Shown piece after piece: positions 47,542 to 57,324 of a DNA stretch of 64,000 bases. The translations under genes were made by a program, and so were the position numbers. The DNA lies in assembly GCF_026262505.1 (NCBI RefSeq), contig NC_067208.1, positions 14,455,962 to 14,519,961 on the forward strand, given 5' to 3'. Numbering within the stretch: position 1 is the stretch's first letter; every line of letters starts with the position of its first letter. The DNA is from Trichomonas vaginalis G3. Its lineage: Eukaryota > Parabasalia > Trichomonadida > Trichomonadidae. The notes below the pieces were generated by a model, which made no database searches, had not been told where the DNA came from, and saw nothing but the letters and a program-made list of their open reading frames with translations.

Positions 47542-49281
47542 TATTTATCGCTATTTTATCAAATTCTTTTTATAACAATGTTTTTCGCTATTTTGTGTAA
47601 TTATTTTCCATTATTTTGTTCGATTTGCTTTCTTTTCATATTTATTATTATTTAATCATGTTCTCTCAATTTTAACGATTGCCCACTTAATATTGCCATC
47701 CGAGCAAATTCGATGGAAATTGTCAAATTCTTAGTGGAACATGGTGCAGATGTTAACAAGCCATTTATCCTCTTTCATTTCATATTTATCATTATTTTAT
47801 GATATTCTCTCAATACTAACAAATACCCACTTAGTGTTGCGATATGCGCAAATTCGATGGAAATTGTCAAATTCTTAGTTGAACATGGTGCAGATGTAAA
47901 CAAACAACTTATTCTCTTTCTTTTCATATTTGTCTAAGTTTTATTGGATTTCCTTTCTTTTCATATTTATAATTATTTAATGTATTTCTCTTTCTTTTTA
48001 TATTTGTCATTGTTTTATACGATTCTCCTTCTTTACATGATATTTATTTTTATTTTGTGGTATTTACACTCCTTTTATGTATATCATTATTCTATCTTGT
48101 TCTCTTTATACTTTATTGCATTCTTTTTCTTTTCATATTTATCGATGCTTTATCAAATACACATTCTTTTTATATTTATTATTGCTTTATCAAATACTCA
48201 TTCTTTTGATATTTATCATTGTTTTATGAAATTCATTAAAATCTAAAGAATACCCCCTTAGTATTGCATTCAAGGCAAATTCAATGGATATTATCAAAAA
48301 CTTAGTCGAACATGGTGCGGATGTTAACAAGCAATTCATTCTCTCTCTTTTGATATTTATTGTTGTTTTATCAAATTAATCATTTATGTATAATGTTATA
48401 TTTTTATACATATTTATCATTGCTTTATGGCATTCTTTAGATATTAATGAATGCCCACTTAGTATTGCAATCAATGAAAATTCAATAGAAATTGTCGAAT
48501 TTTTAGTAGAACATGGTGCGGATGTTAACACGATACTAATTCATTTTCTTTTCATATTTATCATGACTTTATCCTATAATCTTTCTATTAATGTTTATAA
48601 TTATTTTACAGCATTCTACTTCTTTTCATTTCTATCATTGTTTTATACAATTATCTCTCTTTTCATGCATGCCATTGTTTTATACAATTATCTCTCTTTT
48701 CATGCATGTCATTGGTTTTTAAAATTCTCTTTCTTTCTATATTTGTCATTGGTTTTTAAAATTCTCTTTTTTTCTATATTTGTCATTGCTTTATGAAATT
48801 TCCTTTACTACTATCTTTATCATTGATTAATGGAATTCCCTTTCTTATCAAATTTTTCAATGCTTAATGAAATTCTGTATCTGCTCATATTAATCATTGT
48901 TCAATAGAATTCCTTTTCCCTTCATATTAATCATAGTTTTATAATGTTCTCTTTCTTTTTATATTTATCATTGTTTTGTGGAGTCCTTTTTCTTTTCATA
49001 TTTATCATTGTTTTATAAAATTCACTTCCTTTTCATATTTATCACTGTTTTATAAAATTCCCTTTATTAATATATTTATCGTTAATATATGATATTCTTT
49101 TTCTTTCTATATCTCCCATTGTATATTGTGATTATTTTTCATTCCATATCAATCATTGATTAATGCAATTCTTTTTCTCCTCATATTCATCGTTGTTTTA
49201 TTTGGTTCTTTTTAATTTCAAATTAATTATTGTTTTATCAAATTCTCTTTCTTTTAATGTTTATCATTAAAAAAAAAAGGT
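47542..49281. repeat. T-rich satellite with surviving ankyrin units
   Basis: Continuation of the satellite on the other side of the mariner: CTTTTCATATTTATCATTG followed by TTTTATRNAATTC, with units of about 36-45 bases. Four ankyrin units (listed with the ankyrin gene) lie within. From 48540 to 49270 only satellite is seen. Long open frames here are by-products of the repeat. Confidence 0.8.
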
Positions 49282-49465
49282 AGTGGGGCTTCCAGGCACT
49301 TCGTGCCCTCTAGCCCCGAAGATGTTTAGTATAAATGAAGTTTTTATTCGGAAAATTGTTAGTCTTCTGGTGTGAATTCGGAGGACTCTTCTTCTTCCTC
49401 CATTGCTTCTGGGAAGAAGCCTTCTTCTGGGTCGAAAACATTATATAATGTGTCGCTTTTCACAA
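49282..49465. repeat. left terminal inverted repeat of element C
   Basis: Inverted match to 31903-32106, shorter by about 30 bases in the Glu-codon repeat. Terminal hairpin 49285-49317: GGGGCT/AGCCCC outer stem and GGCAC-TTC-GTGCC inner stem. Confidence 0.85.
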
Positions 49466-49538
49466 ATTATATATGTTTTCATGTTTTGTCACTTTTCTGT
49501 CACTTTTCGGGTAAAAACATTTTTATTATTATATATAA

Positions 49539-50355
49539 ATGAATTTTACAAAACCTCCGTTACCGTTCTTTGGAAATAAGAGTAAATGTAAAGATATTAT
49601 ATTGAGAGAACTTAAGAAACTACCGAATGGTCTAACATTTGTAGATTTGTTCGGTGGAAGTTTCTATATATCCCATTTGTGCCATACAATATTCCCAGAC
49701 TCAAAGATTATATGCAATGACTTCGACAACTATATGGACCGTCTCAAACATATTCCAGACACAAACAATATATTGAAAGAGTTAAAAGAAAAGATACCTA
49801 TAGGTAAGATGGAACGTATACCATTAGATAAGAAAATATTGTGAGAGAGGTTTTGAAAAAAGCAGAATATATAGACTGGGATAGTATATCTGCTAGACTA
49901 TTATATAGTGGTTCTATAAGAGTTCATGACATTGAAACACTTATGTCAAAAGTTTTATATCTTAACTATACAAATGTTTTCAAAGAGGACATAGAAAAAT
50001 ATATTGAGGGTATAGAGTTTGTGAGATGTCATTGGACAGAGTTGTATGAAAAATTTAAAGACAAGGAAAATGTTTTCTTTATAGTGGACCGCCGTTCTAT
50101 AACACATGGGATTTTCAATACCAAGTAGACTGGACTTTGAGAGACTCTTTAGAAACTTTAGACGTTATACATAACCATCCATGCTTTTACTTTACATCCG
50201 ATAAAAGTGGTTTGGAAACCGTTATGAGATGGTTAGAGGACATACATGACTATGAGTTTAGATATGACAAGATAGAATATGAGAGAGGTCCTATAAACTG
50301 GAGAAAGTGTCACAATAAAGAAATTTTATTAGTAAGTAAATGTGGTTTGAAATAG
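49539..50355 (+). pseudogene. D12-class (Dam-type) DNA adenine methyltransferase of element C (fossil, broken)
   Basis: The N-terminal part has PFFGNKSK (motif X style) and TFVDLFGGSFYIS (SAM-binding motif I) followed by CNDFDNY, all typical of the D12 family that includes Dam. The middle and end (YFTSDKSGLETVMRWLEDI) also fit. The family methylates adenine, often in GATC. Broken, about two breaks. T. vaginalis and T. foetus DNA is known to carry N6-methyladenine with Maverick-type methyltransferases, as I recall the literature. Leader CATTTTTATTATTATATATA precedes the start. Confidence 0.75.
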
Positions 50356-50471
50356 GACTACTTGTTTTAGGTTTTTTCCATTGTGTCATTTATTTATTTG
50401 ACGTGGCAGAAAAGTACAGAGAATATGAAGATGAACCAATGCCTGCAAATGTTCAGTATATGTACTCGTAA
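50340..50471 (+). CDS. small single-pass membrane protein of element C
   Basis: 43 residues: MWFEIGLLVLGFFHCVIYLF is one hydrophobic span, followed by a charged tail ending VQYMYS. It overlaps the end of the methyltransferase gene and precedes the 50495 gene closely. Function unknown, perhaps a virion membrane protein. Confidence 0.45.
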   Translation: MWFEIGLLVLGFFHCVIYLFDVAEKYREYEDEPMPANVQYMYS

Positions 50472-50494
50472 GAGATATTTTTATCTAATATTAA

Positions 50495-50857
50495 ATGGAC
50501 GTACAGAACTTAGCGAATGCACAGCAACCTGGACAACCAAACCCAGAGAATATTCCAAATGAAGTTAGAATACAAACTGCAATGGCAAACTATGGTCAAG
50601 TGCCAACAGATGTACAAATGCAAACTGCCATGTCAAATGACGCTGCGTTAGGTTTGCCACCATGGTATGCAAATATGAGATGGAAAGAGTTTTATACAAA
50701 CCCTGAAGTGGGATATAAACAACTTTATGCAGATGACGCGAACACAGGAGTTGACCCAGAATATGTTTTCTACCAGAGGAGAAACAGAATGTATGAGCTC
50801 CAGTTAAAGAATGCTATGGAACTCAACAGGAAACGCAAAAGACTAGGCGGACATTAG
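50495..50857 (+). CDS. unknown small protein of element C
   Basis: 120 residues. Two related segments (NEVRIQTAMANYGQVPT and TDVQMQTAMSNDAALGL) form an internal repeat. A basic end RKRKRLGGH. A clear element-type leader, ATTTTTATCTAATATTAA, precedes the ATG. Confidence 0.55.
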   Translation: MDVQNLANAQQPGQPNPENIPNEVRIQTAMANYGQVPTDVQMQTAMSNDAALGLPPWYANMRWKEFYTNPEVGYKQLYADDANTGVDPEYVFYQRRNRMYELQLKNAMELNRKRKRLGGH

Positions 50858-50875
50858 ATTTTTACATATAGTAAA

Positions 50876-51118
50876 ATGGGTTTCTTCAGTAAGATAGGAA
50901 ACTTCTTTCGAAATGTTGGAAGAGGTATATGGAATGGAATAAAAACCCTAGGAAGAGGAATTTGGAACGGAGTCAAAAATATTGGTAAAAGAGTAGGTCA
51001 GTTTGTTGGTATTATACCTAAAGACCCTGAACCAGAAGAGCAAGCTCCTGTTATACAACAGCCTGAACCTGCACCACAGTCTAGTTGGCAACCAAATCCA
51101 ACACCTCAACCGTATTAA
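50876..51118 (+). CDS. amphipathic small protein, pVI-like by analogy
   Basis: 80 residues. Two tandem amphipathic segments (GRGIWNGIKTLGRGIWNGVK) with basic faces, then a Pro-rich acidic tail. Such peptides in adenovirus-type virions disrupt membranes; that role is analogy only. Same style as 54371-54772. Confidence 0.5.
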   Translation: MGFFSKIGNFFRNVGRGIWNGIKTLGRGIWNGVKNIGKRVGQFVGIIPKDPEPEEQAPVIQQPEPAPQSSWQPNPTPQPY

Positions 51119-51122
51119 AAAA

Positions 51123-51971
51123 TTATATTTTTACCGTTCGATAGTAGTTGTATATGAAACTAAGTTCTAAGTAAAACGCATGGTATAATGGAATTATTCT
51201 TTTTCTTCCATCTGTAGTAAACCATACTTGAAAGTCTGAAATACTTCCACTTGGTGGTTCGTATAACTTTGTAGGTTTTTCGTAAAAGTCATTCATCAGA
51301 CATAAGAAAGAGTTTTGCGCACCAGAAAATGAAGCATGAACAATAATAGCATCTGGGTCGAAAATATTTTCATATGTTCCATTAGGGTTTTCGACTTCAT
51401 AAAAGTCTGGGTGTACTGGATATGCTGCAGGCTGATTTAACATCCTCATAAATCTATACCATGCCAAGTTGTTATATTTTGTAGAAATATAAACGTTTTC
51501 TCCAAGGTCTTCTATTCTATTGATTTTAACAGTTGCATTTTTCCTGTCATAAATAATATCGAGATGGTATTCTCCTTCGTCAATGTTATACTGTTTTGCA
51601 TATTCGATATAGATATCGTTTATTTTTTCTTGAAAAGCTTGAAGAGTTGTTTCTAAGTTTACAAGCAAACTAACTTGTAAAAGTTTTCCCTGTTCAAATT
51701 TCTCATACATACGTTTTTCTTTGTTATAGTATCGAACTTCAAAACCGACCGTAAATGGGAAACCATGTATGGCTTCTGAAATGAACTTCATTCTACGAAA
51801 GCCAATAGCTTTTGTGACAGATGGGTCTCTTAGCCATCTTAATGGGTAGTCAAAACGATAGCCTTCATGCTTTACGGTCTCTGTCTCAAACTTTTGACCG
51901 ACATTAGTAAAAAGTTCATCTAATGGTTTAGTTGTAGCAACTCTTGAATTTTCTTTTTCTATTGGAAGCAT
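51123..51971 (-). CDS. capsid-type protein of element C, copy 1
   Basis: 282 residues. YRFDYPLRWLRDPSVTKAIG ... FRRMKF, LLQVSLLVNLETTLQAFQ and FSDFQVWFTT-type segments are shared in order with 55978-56838, and more loosely with 11093-11974. A diverged duplicate pair inside one element. Divergent from the fibre gene, with 18 bases between starts forming the near-palindrome TATTTTATCTAGAATAAAAA. Confidence 0.55.
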   Translation of the reverse strand: MLPIEKENSRVATTKPLDELFTNVGQKFETETVKHEGYRFDYPLRWLRDPSVTKAIGFRRMKFISEAIHGFPFTVGFEVRYYNKEKRMYEKFEQGKLLQVSLLVNLETTLQAFQEKINDIYIEYAKQYNIDEGEYHLDIIYDRKNATVKINRIEDLGENVYISTKYNNLAWYRFMRMLNQPAAYPVHPDFYEVENPNGTYENIFDPDAIIVHASFSGAQNSFLCLMNDFYEKPTKLYEPPSGSISDFQVWFTTDGRKRIIPLYHAFYLELSFIYNYYRTVKI

Positions 51972-51989
51972 ATTTTATCTAGAATAAAA

Positions 51990-53400
51990 ATGTCGAAAGA
52001 TATTGCTTCCATGAGAGAAATACAACACAACCGACAACTCATTATGCAAGCTCTAAATAAGAACACAACAAACTTTTCAAACTATTCTAAGATATCTGAG
52101 TCATTGAAAGAAGGAAACTTAAAACTGACATTAAACCCAATGACAGATGAGTTTCTATTTCAAGACAAGAAGAACAATACTGTCTGTATAAATCCAACAA
52201 AAGGAACTTTAAACGAGAAACCTATAAATGAACTTCTTTTGAAAGCAGATGTTGACAACAAAGCTGACAAAGAATATGTAGACGATGCAATAGCAAAAGA
52301 AGAAGAAAGAGCTAACAATGCTTATGCAACAAAAGAACATACTCATCCTGAACTAGCAGACAAAACATATGTTGACAATAAAATGTCAAGTGAAGTGACA
52401 AGAGCTGAAAACGAATATTCTAAAAAGACTCATATACATTCTATATCTGAAATAACAGACTTAAACGTTAGCCTTGAAAAGAAAGCGGATGAGGAATATG
52501 TGGCTAGTAAGTTAGAGAAGAAAGCGGATAAGGAATATGTGGATGAAAAAGATAATGAAATTATAGAAAGGGCTGAATGGTATCATGAATGGACATCGAA
52601 GATTTTAAAAACTAAAGCTGATACAGGATGGGTTTCAGGATGTTTAGACCTTAAAGCAGATAAAACTTATGTTAACGATGAGTTAGAGAAGAAAGCAAAT
52701 AAGACTCATACACATACAAGTTTTACAACTGTTGCTATAGAAAGTATTGAAGGAACGGTTGAAGAAACTGGTGGGGATGCATTATATTGTAAACCTCCTA
52801 ACTTTCCACAAGGTTTAACATCGGATGACGACATAACGACGATGAGAAACATTAGATGTAAAGATGTTTATGTCATGAAGGATGAACATAATATTAAATT
52901 CACTGCTCAAGATTTATATGACAAGAAAGCAGACAAAACAGAGCTTCAAACATTAAAGACAGAAATGCTTCAAACATTATATCCTATAGGCTCTATTTAT
53001 ACGTCAATGAACTCTACCAGACCAGAAACAGTTCTGGGTTTTGGAACTTGGACTCAAAATAGTCGACAGGTTTTTGTATTGTGCAAACTCTTCAAAGGAA
53101 ACAGGTGGAAGTAAAACGATTTCAGGTGAAAATTTACCTGCACATAGTCACTACATAGATTTAAGTACATCTCAAGCAGGTTGGCATAAGCATAGATATT
53201 GGGATTGGTCAGCAATGATAAAAGGTAAAGGATATGATGTTAAAGACAACGTTAAGTTTGCTATAGATTGTTACTGGAGTAACACTGAGGGAGGAGGAAA
53301 CCATACACATCGCGTTTCAGGATATACGCAAACAACGGGACAAAGTAAAGACTACATGCCACCTTACATGACAGTTTACGCATGGTATAGAAATGCTTAG
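51990..53400 (+). pseudogene. tail-fibre-like protein of element C (fossil, about one break)
   Basis: The shaft consists of short coiled repeats of the KADKEYVDDAI / KADKTYVNDELEKKA type, as in phage long tail fibres. The C-terminal part has LYPIGSIYTSMNSTRPE, GFGTW and later GENLPAHSHYIDL, with spaced histidines (HKH, HTH), and ends MPPYMTVYAWYRNA. This is the tail-collar / receptor-binding tip seen in tailed phage fibres. It appears to be the attachment fibre. Looks broken near its end, about one break. Confidence 0.75.
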
Positions 53401-54354
53401 TCGTCATTTTCAACTTCTTTAGCATATTCGTCAGGAGTTGTCTTATATTTGTTAGGAACTGTCTTTGAAAGTATACCACCTTGAACTTTGACAAGTTTGA
53501 AACGAGGTCTGACAATAGTCGTTTTATCTTCTGCTTGCAGTCTGTACATTTTGCCATGTTTGCCTAAAACTTCATAATATTCTCTTGTATACTTTCTTCT
53601 ATTTTTACGAACACGAATGTGAGTACCTGTCGGGTTCCCATTGTTGTCATAGTCAATAGTATTTTCATATGGGTCGCGTTTAGGTATTTCTATTTTACTT
53701 TGTCACCTTTCTGAAGTTTGAAGCCCGGCATTCTTTCTTGTTTGTCTCTTTTGACTAAATTATTAAATATATAGTCTTTCTCTAAGTCAGGGTTGTTTTT
53801 CATTTCTTCGGGGAGTGGTTTCCCAAACCTTTTTGTTTACGGCTATTGTAAATATTTAAAACTTGTCTCATCTTTGCCATGGAGAAGTGTCTATATTTGT
53901 CGTCATATGACATTTCATTTGCTTCACCACCTTGTGGTTGGTTTAAGTCTCTTAACATTTTTATACAACCGTCAATGACACCAAGAGCAGAATGGTTTTG
54001 GTCGACAATGAAATATTGGTTTACATTTTTTGAACGCAGATAGTTTTTTACATCATCTGATTTGAAAGAACTTTCACAGTCAGATGTCAGTTTTGTTGGA
54101 TGGTATTTGTCAACGAATATTGTCAAAGCAGTTTTCACATCTAAAATATTTTTGGACCATAATGGTATGGCTTCACAGTATCTTGTGTTTTGACCGACAA
54201 ATATTAGCCAGTATGGTGGTCCATCTGTTCTAACTCTCGGAATGTTTTCCAAGATATCCATAAACCAAGCATTTGGTGTTGAACTAAAGATTTTTATCAT
54301 GAGTGCTTTCTTTGTCGCTTTAGAAACATAGGGGTCCTTGTTTGGATTCGTCAT
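53401..54354 (-). pseudogene. Polinton integrase (retrovirus-type rve core) of element C (fossil, broken)
   Basis: The core (53800-54354) has WFMDILENI, then LTSDCESSF, then a D/E-rich helix after NHSALGVIDG, matching the D,D(35)E layout. A C-terminal SH3- or chromo-like region continues toward 53401. Polinton integrases insert element ends at 6-bp target sites. Broken, about two breaks. Its leader is shared with the divergent 54371 gene. Confidence 0.65.
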
Positions 54355-54370
54355 TTTTATCCTATAAGAA

Positions 54371-54772
54371 ATGGGTTTATTTGGCGCATTAGCAGGAGTT
54401 GCATCCAGATTTTTGCCCGCAGTGGGAACAATAGCCAGAGGTGTATTTGGAGTTGGAAGGAAGATTTTGAGTACATTAGGTATACTTAAAGAGAAAGCAC
54501 AACCTATTATACAAACTGTACAGAAAGGTTGGGATGTAGCACGAGATGCAACAAATCTTATTCCAAATCCTGAAACAAGAGGAAAAGTTCAAGGATGGAT
54601 GGACAATGTAGGAAGACAAGCAGGAAACTATTATAACAAAGCAAATGACTACTATAACCAAGCAGGACACTATATGGACCAAGGTGAAAGATTCTTTAAC
54701 AGAGGATATAACCATGCACAACAATGGGTAAACAATAACCAACCTCAACCGCCTCAAACGTGGGGAATGTAA
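54371..54772 (+). CDS. amphipathic virion-type protein of element C
   Basis: 133 residues. A Gly/Ala-rich start (MGLFGALAGVASRFLPAVG) as in membrane-active virion peptides, a helical middle, then a Tyr/Asn-rich tail of short repeats (YYNKANDYYNQAGHYMDQG). Looks whole. Confidence 0.55.
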   Translation: MGLFGALAGVASRFLPAVGTIARGVFGVGRKILSTLGILKEKAQPIIQTVQKGWDVARDATNLIPNPETRGKVQGWMDNVGRQAGNYYNKANDYYNQAGHYMDQGERFFNRGYNHAQQWVNNNQPQPPQTWGM

Positions 54773-54791
54773 AGTTTTTTACTGAGATGAA

Positions 54792-54944
54792 ATGAACAAT
54801 ACAGCATTGAGACAAATGGGTTCAAGATGGATTTGTCGACTTCCAGCAGTTACACCACGTGTTTGTCAAGTTCTTCCTATACCTCAGGAAGTTTTAGACC
54901 GACTTAAAAAACAACAACAACCAGTTGAAAACAAACCAAACTAA
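54792..54944 (+). CDS. short basic protein of element C
   Basis: 50 residues, MNNTALRQMGSRWICRLPAV ..., ending QQQPVENKPN. It is preceded by ACTGAGATGAA, the same leader as the next gene (54964). Function unknown. Confidence 0.4.
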   Translation: MNNTALRQMGSRWICRLPAVTPRVCQVLPIPQEVLDRLKKQQQPVENKPN

Positions 54945-54963
54945 AATTTTTTACTGAGATGAA

Positions 54964-55547
54964 ATGACCGAAGAAGTTGAAACGGTAGATTTGACACCAC
55001 AAACAAAAAGTTCAGACCATTGTCAAAACCTGTCAAAGAACTTACAGATGAAGAGAAAAATTCAATAATAGAAAGTGCCAGGTCTGGAAATACAAACCCT
55101 AACTATAAAGTCACTTTTCATAGAAATGGAACGGCTAGTATCTCAAAAAAGAAACAGACTCTCACAAATAAAATATTGAAGTCTGAAGGAGCTTTCGAGA
55201 CAACAGATGGAAAAGTTTACTTCACTGACCAACAGTTCATTATAGAACATCTCATTGACTTAGAGTCGAAATATTCTAAACTTTACAACAAACACAAAAA
55301 GTTGAAAGGAAAACAAAAACAAATGGCATATGATATTTATGAAGATGTTGACGACACAACTGTTCCTGCAAGTGAAGTAAAGTCAGAGAAACCGAAAAGT
55401 GACGAAAAACCGATAGAAGAAGAAAAACCAAAAACTGAAGATAAACCAAAACCAAAGTTTAGTTTGGAAACTAAACCAAGTCAACCTTCATTAGCTGGTA
55501 TGGGTTGGCGTCAAAGACTTATGGCAGCAGGCGGTTATGTAAAGTAA
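54964..55547 (+). pseudogene. Lys/Glu/Pro-rich protein of element C (fossil, probably one break)
   Basis: The main open part (from 55020) encodes about 175 residues with KVTFHRNGTASISKKKQ, a charged middle, and EEEKPKTEDKPKPK-type tail, ending MGWRQRLMAAGGYVK. The leader ACTGAGATGAA lies before 54964. Disordered linker-type protein; role unknown. Confidence 0.45.
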
Positions 55548-55577
55548 AGAAAAAAATATTTTTTTATTTTTATAAAA

Positions 55578-55823
55578 ATGCCCCCATATAGAATGGATAG
55601 AAAATCTGCTAGAATAAAAGCAGAGTTGCAAAGATATGGTTGGAGAGTTTCGAAGAAGTTTAAATATAGGAAGGGAAGACCCATAAAAGTCTATGACAAA
55701 TTGTCTGGTCTTCGCTACGAAATGGATTTGGAAACAGCACGTGCAAATTATCCAAACAGACTAGAGAGGTTAGAAGAAGAACGTCTTATGGACATGCCTT
55801 TCGATGTGTTAAACATTGCATGA
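55578..55823 (+). CDS. small basic protein of element C
   Basis: 81 residues, MPPYRMDRKSARIKAELQRY ... KKFKYRKGRPIKVYD. Strongly basic, as expected for a DNA-condensing core or adaptor protein. Element-type leader TTTTATTTTTATAAAA. Confidence 0.5.
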   Translation: MPPYRMDRKSARIKAELQRYGWRVSKKFKYRKGRPIKVYDKLSGLRYEMDLETARANYPNRLERLEEERLMDMPFDVLNIA

Positions 55824-55872
55824 AGTAAAAATTTATTTTTTAAAAAGTGACATTTTTTAAATTTTATTTGAA

Positions 55873-55977
55873 ATGTACGCTGAGTTTGTTGGAGAAGACC
55901 GTTGGGAAACTTGTTTGTTAGATGAGAAATATGAAATGGCATACCATTTTAAAACAATATATTTTTACATATATTAA
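55873..55977 (+). CDS. very short open frame of element C
   Basis: 34 residues, MYAEFVGEDRWETCLLDEKY ..., ending directly at the next start (55978). It may be the remaining front of a gene. Low confidence. Confidence 0.25.
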   Translation: MYAEFVGEDRWETCLLDEKYEMAYHFKTIYFYIY

Positions 55978-56838
55978 ATGCTTCAGGTTGAAAAACAAAG
56001 AACAAAAGTAGCAGATACAAAACCGTTAGACTATATCTTTACAAATGCTGGTAGGACTATTTCAGATGAAGAAATTTCATCCCGAGTATACAGGTTTGAC
56101 TATCCAATTCGTTGGCTTCAAAGTCCTTCAGATGCAAAGGCAATAGGATTTAGAAGAGTTTTGTTTTCAAATAGAACTAACGCATTTATGTTCGCAGTAT
56201 ATTTTCATGGGCAGTATAAAGGTTCTGATGGTCTAATAGACAAATTTGACGAAATGAGAATCTTTACAGTTCGTTCAGACGAAAGTCTTGAGAAAACTCT
56301 AAATGACTTTCAAACTCAAATGAACAAATATTATTGGGAATTTCAAGAAAAATACGACTCTTTACTAAATGGAACATACTATCTGAAACTAGAATATGAC
56401 AAGATGAACTCCACCGTTTCATTTCAAAAGATTGAAATTAACCCTCCAAGAGATACAGAGTTTTTATTTTGGAAAGTAGACAAACGTTCTTGGGCACAAT
56501 TTCTTCGGTTACTAAACCAGAACGAACCATTACCACCAGATGGTCCATTTCAATTTATACTTCCACCAGCAGATTTGACAGTTTATAGAAACGTGTTTGA
56601 CCCTCAAAATGTTATGTGTCATGCAAGTTTCAGTTCAAGCAACAATAGTTTTCTATGTATTGGTAAGGACTTTTATGACTTTGCTTCTAAATTCTACGAA
56701 CCACCTAGTAACAGTTTCTCTGACTTTCAAGTTTGGTTCACAACAAATGGTGTGCAACATATTATTCCATTGTACTATGACTTTTATCTCGAATTGTCTT
56801 TCATATATAACTACGGAAAAGTGCTGAAAAAGTATTGA
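55978..56838 (+). CDS. capsid-type protein of element C, copy 2
   Basis: 286 residues. YRFDYPIRWLQSPSDAKAIG ... FRRVLF, ESLEKTLNDFQTQMN and SFSDFQVWFTTNG match 51123-51971 along the length (roughly 40 percent by eye). The pair sits on opposite strands on either side of fibre and integrase genes. Looks whole. Confidence 0.55.
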   Translation: MLQVEKQRTKVADTKPLDYIFTNAGRTISDEEISSRVYRFDYPIRWLQSPSDAKAIGFRRVLFSNRTNAFMFAVYFHGQYKGSDGLIDKFDEMRIFTVRSDESLEKTLNDFQTQMNKYYWEFQEKYDSLLNGTYYLKLEYDKMNSTVSFQKIEINPPRDTEFLFWKVDKRSWAQFLRLLNQNEPLPPDGPFQFILPPADLTVYRNVFDPQNVMCHASFSSSNNSFLCIGKDFYDFASKFYEPPSNSFSDFQVWFTTNGVQHIIPLYYDFYLELSFIYNYGKVLKKY

Positions 56839-56952
56839 ATGTGAAGATATTAGAAAATAACATTTTTTCTAACATCGTAGAAAACTCATGAAAACAATTT
56901 ATTTTTGACACTTTCACAAAAAACATAAAAAAGTGCAGTTAAACGTTAAGGT
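56839..56952. other. short AT-rich gap
   Basis: No gene seen between the converging genes. Confidence 0.5.
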
Positions 56953-57249
56953 TTACTGAACTGGTTGGATGTCGCCTTCACAGGTTATGTAGAACGGTTG
57001 TCCTGAGAAGTGGAACAGTGCTCTGAGAATTTGTATAATTCGTGGAATTGGACTCTCTCTGTTTGGAAGTAGTATCCAAGGACGCTTGGCAAAGAACTTT
57101 ATAATGGCTTCCTTCTTTGCTTGCTTTATGTCGTCGTAGGCTGTCCCGTCTGGTATTTGAATTGGAATTTCAGTCGAAGTCTCGAGATTCAAGACAGCCC
57201 TTCCAGAAATAGTGGTGAACTTGACCTTGGGCTTCATGACCTTGCGCAA
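56953..57249 (-). CDS. unknown element C protein
   Basis: 98 residues, MRKVMKPKVKFTTISGRAVL ..., beta-rich start and a helical middle (DIKQAKKEAIIKFFAKRPWI). Higher GC than neighbours. No family recognised. Confidence 0.4.
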   Translation of the reverse strand: MRKVMKPKVKFTTISGRAVLNLETSTEIPIQIPDGTAYDDIKQAKKEAIIKFFAKRPWILLPNRESPIPRIIQILRALFHFSGQPFYITCEGDIQPVQ

Positions 57250-57324
57250 GTAGTCTTTTACGCAGTCGTTTATTTAAATTAGGTAAACTGCCTCGTCAAA
57301 TCCTTCTGGCATTCCGAGTCCTTC

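Larger units (their letters stand above)
44743..48540 (+). pseudogene. decayed DUF3447/ankyrin-repeat gene, interrupted by satellite and mariner
   Basis: The N-terminal part from MTSSEALTKEIECDFSDLKP is a typical trichomonad ankyrin-protein head; one shift in a T tract near 44950 separates it from the next part (to 45647), which ends SFLLSNGADINE. After that, ankyrin units of about 29 residues (pattern xPLSIAIxxNSMEIVKFLVE then HGADVNK) survive at about 45650-45735, 47683-47760, 47826-47905, 48247-48335 and 48437-48530. They are separated by T-rich spacers of 60 to more than 300 bases. The spacers always fall between ankyrin units. A mariner element sits in one spacer. An AAAAAGTGAC decamer lies 25 bases upstream of the start. 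Confidence 0.8.

Noticed and set aside
47944-48796. Long hydrophobic open frames in the T-rich region
   Set aside because: They are translations of the T-rich satellite; Phe/Leu/Ile-rich in a repeat period, not membrane proteins.
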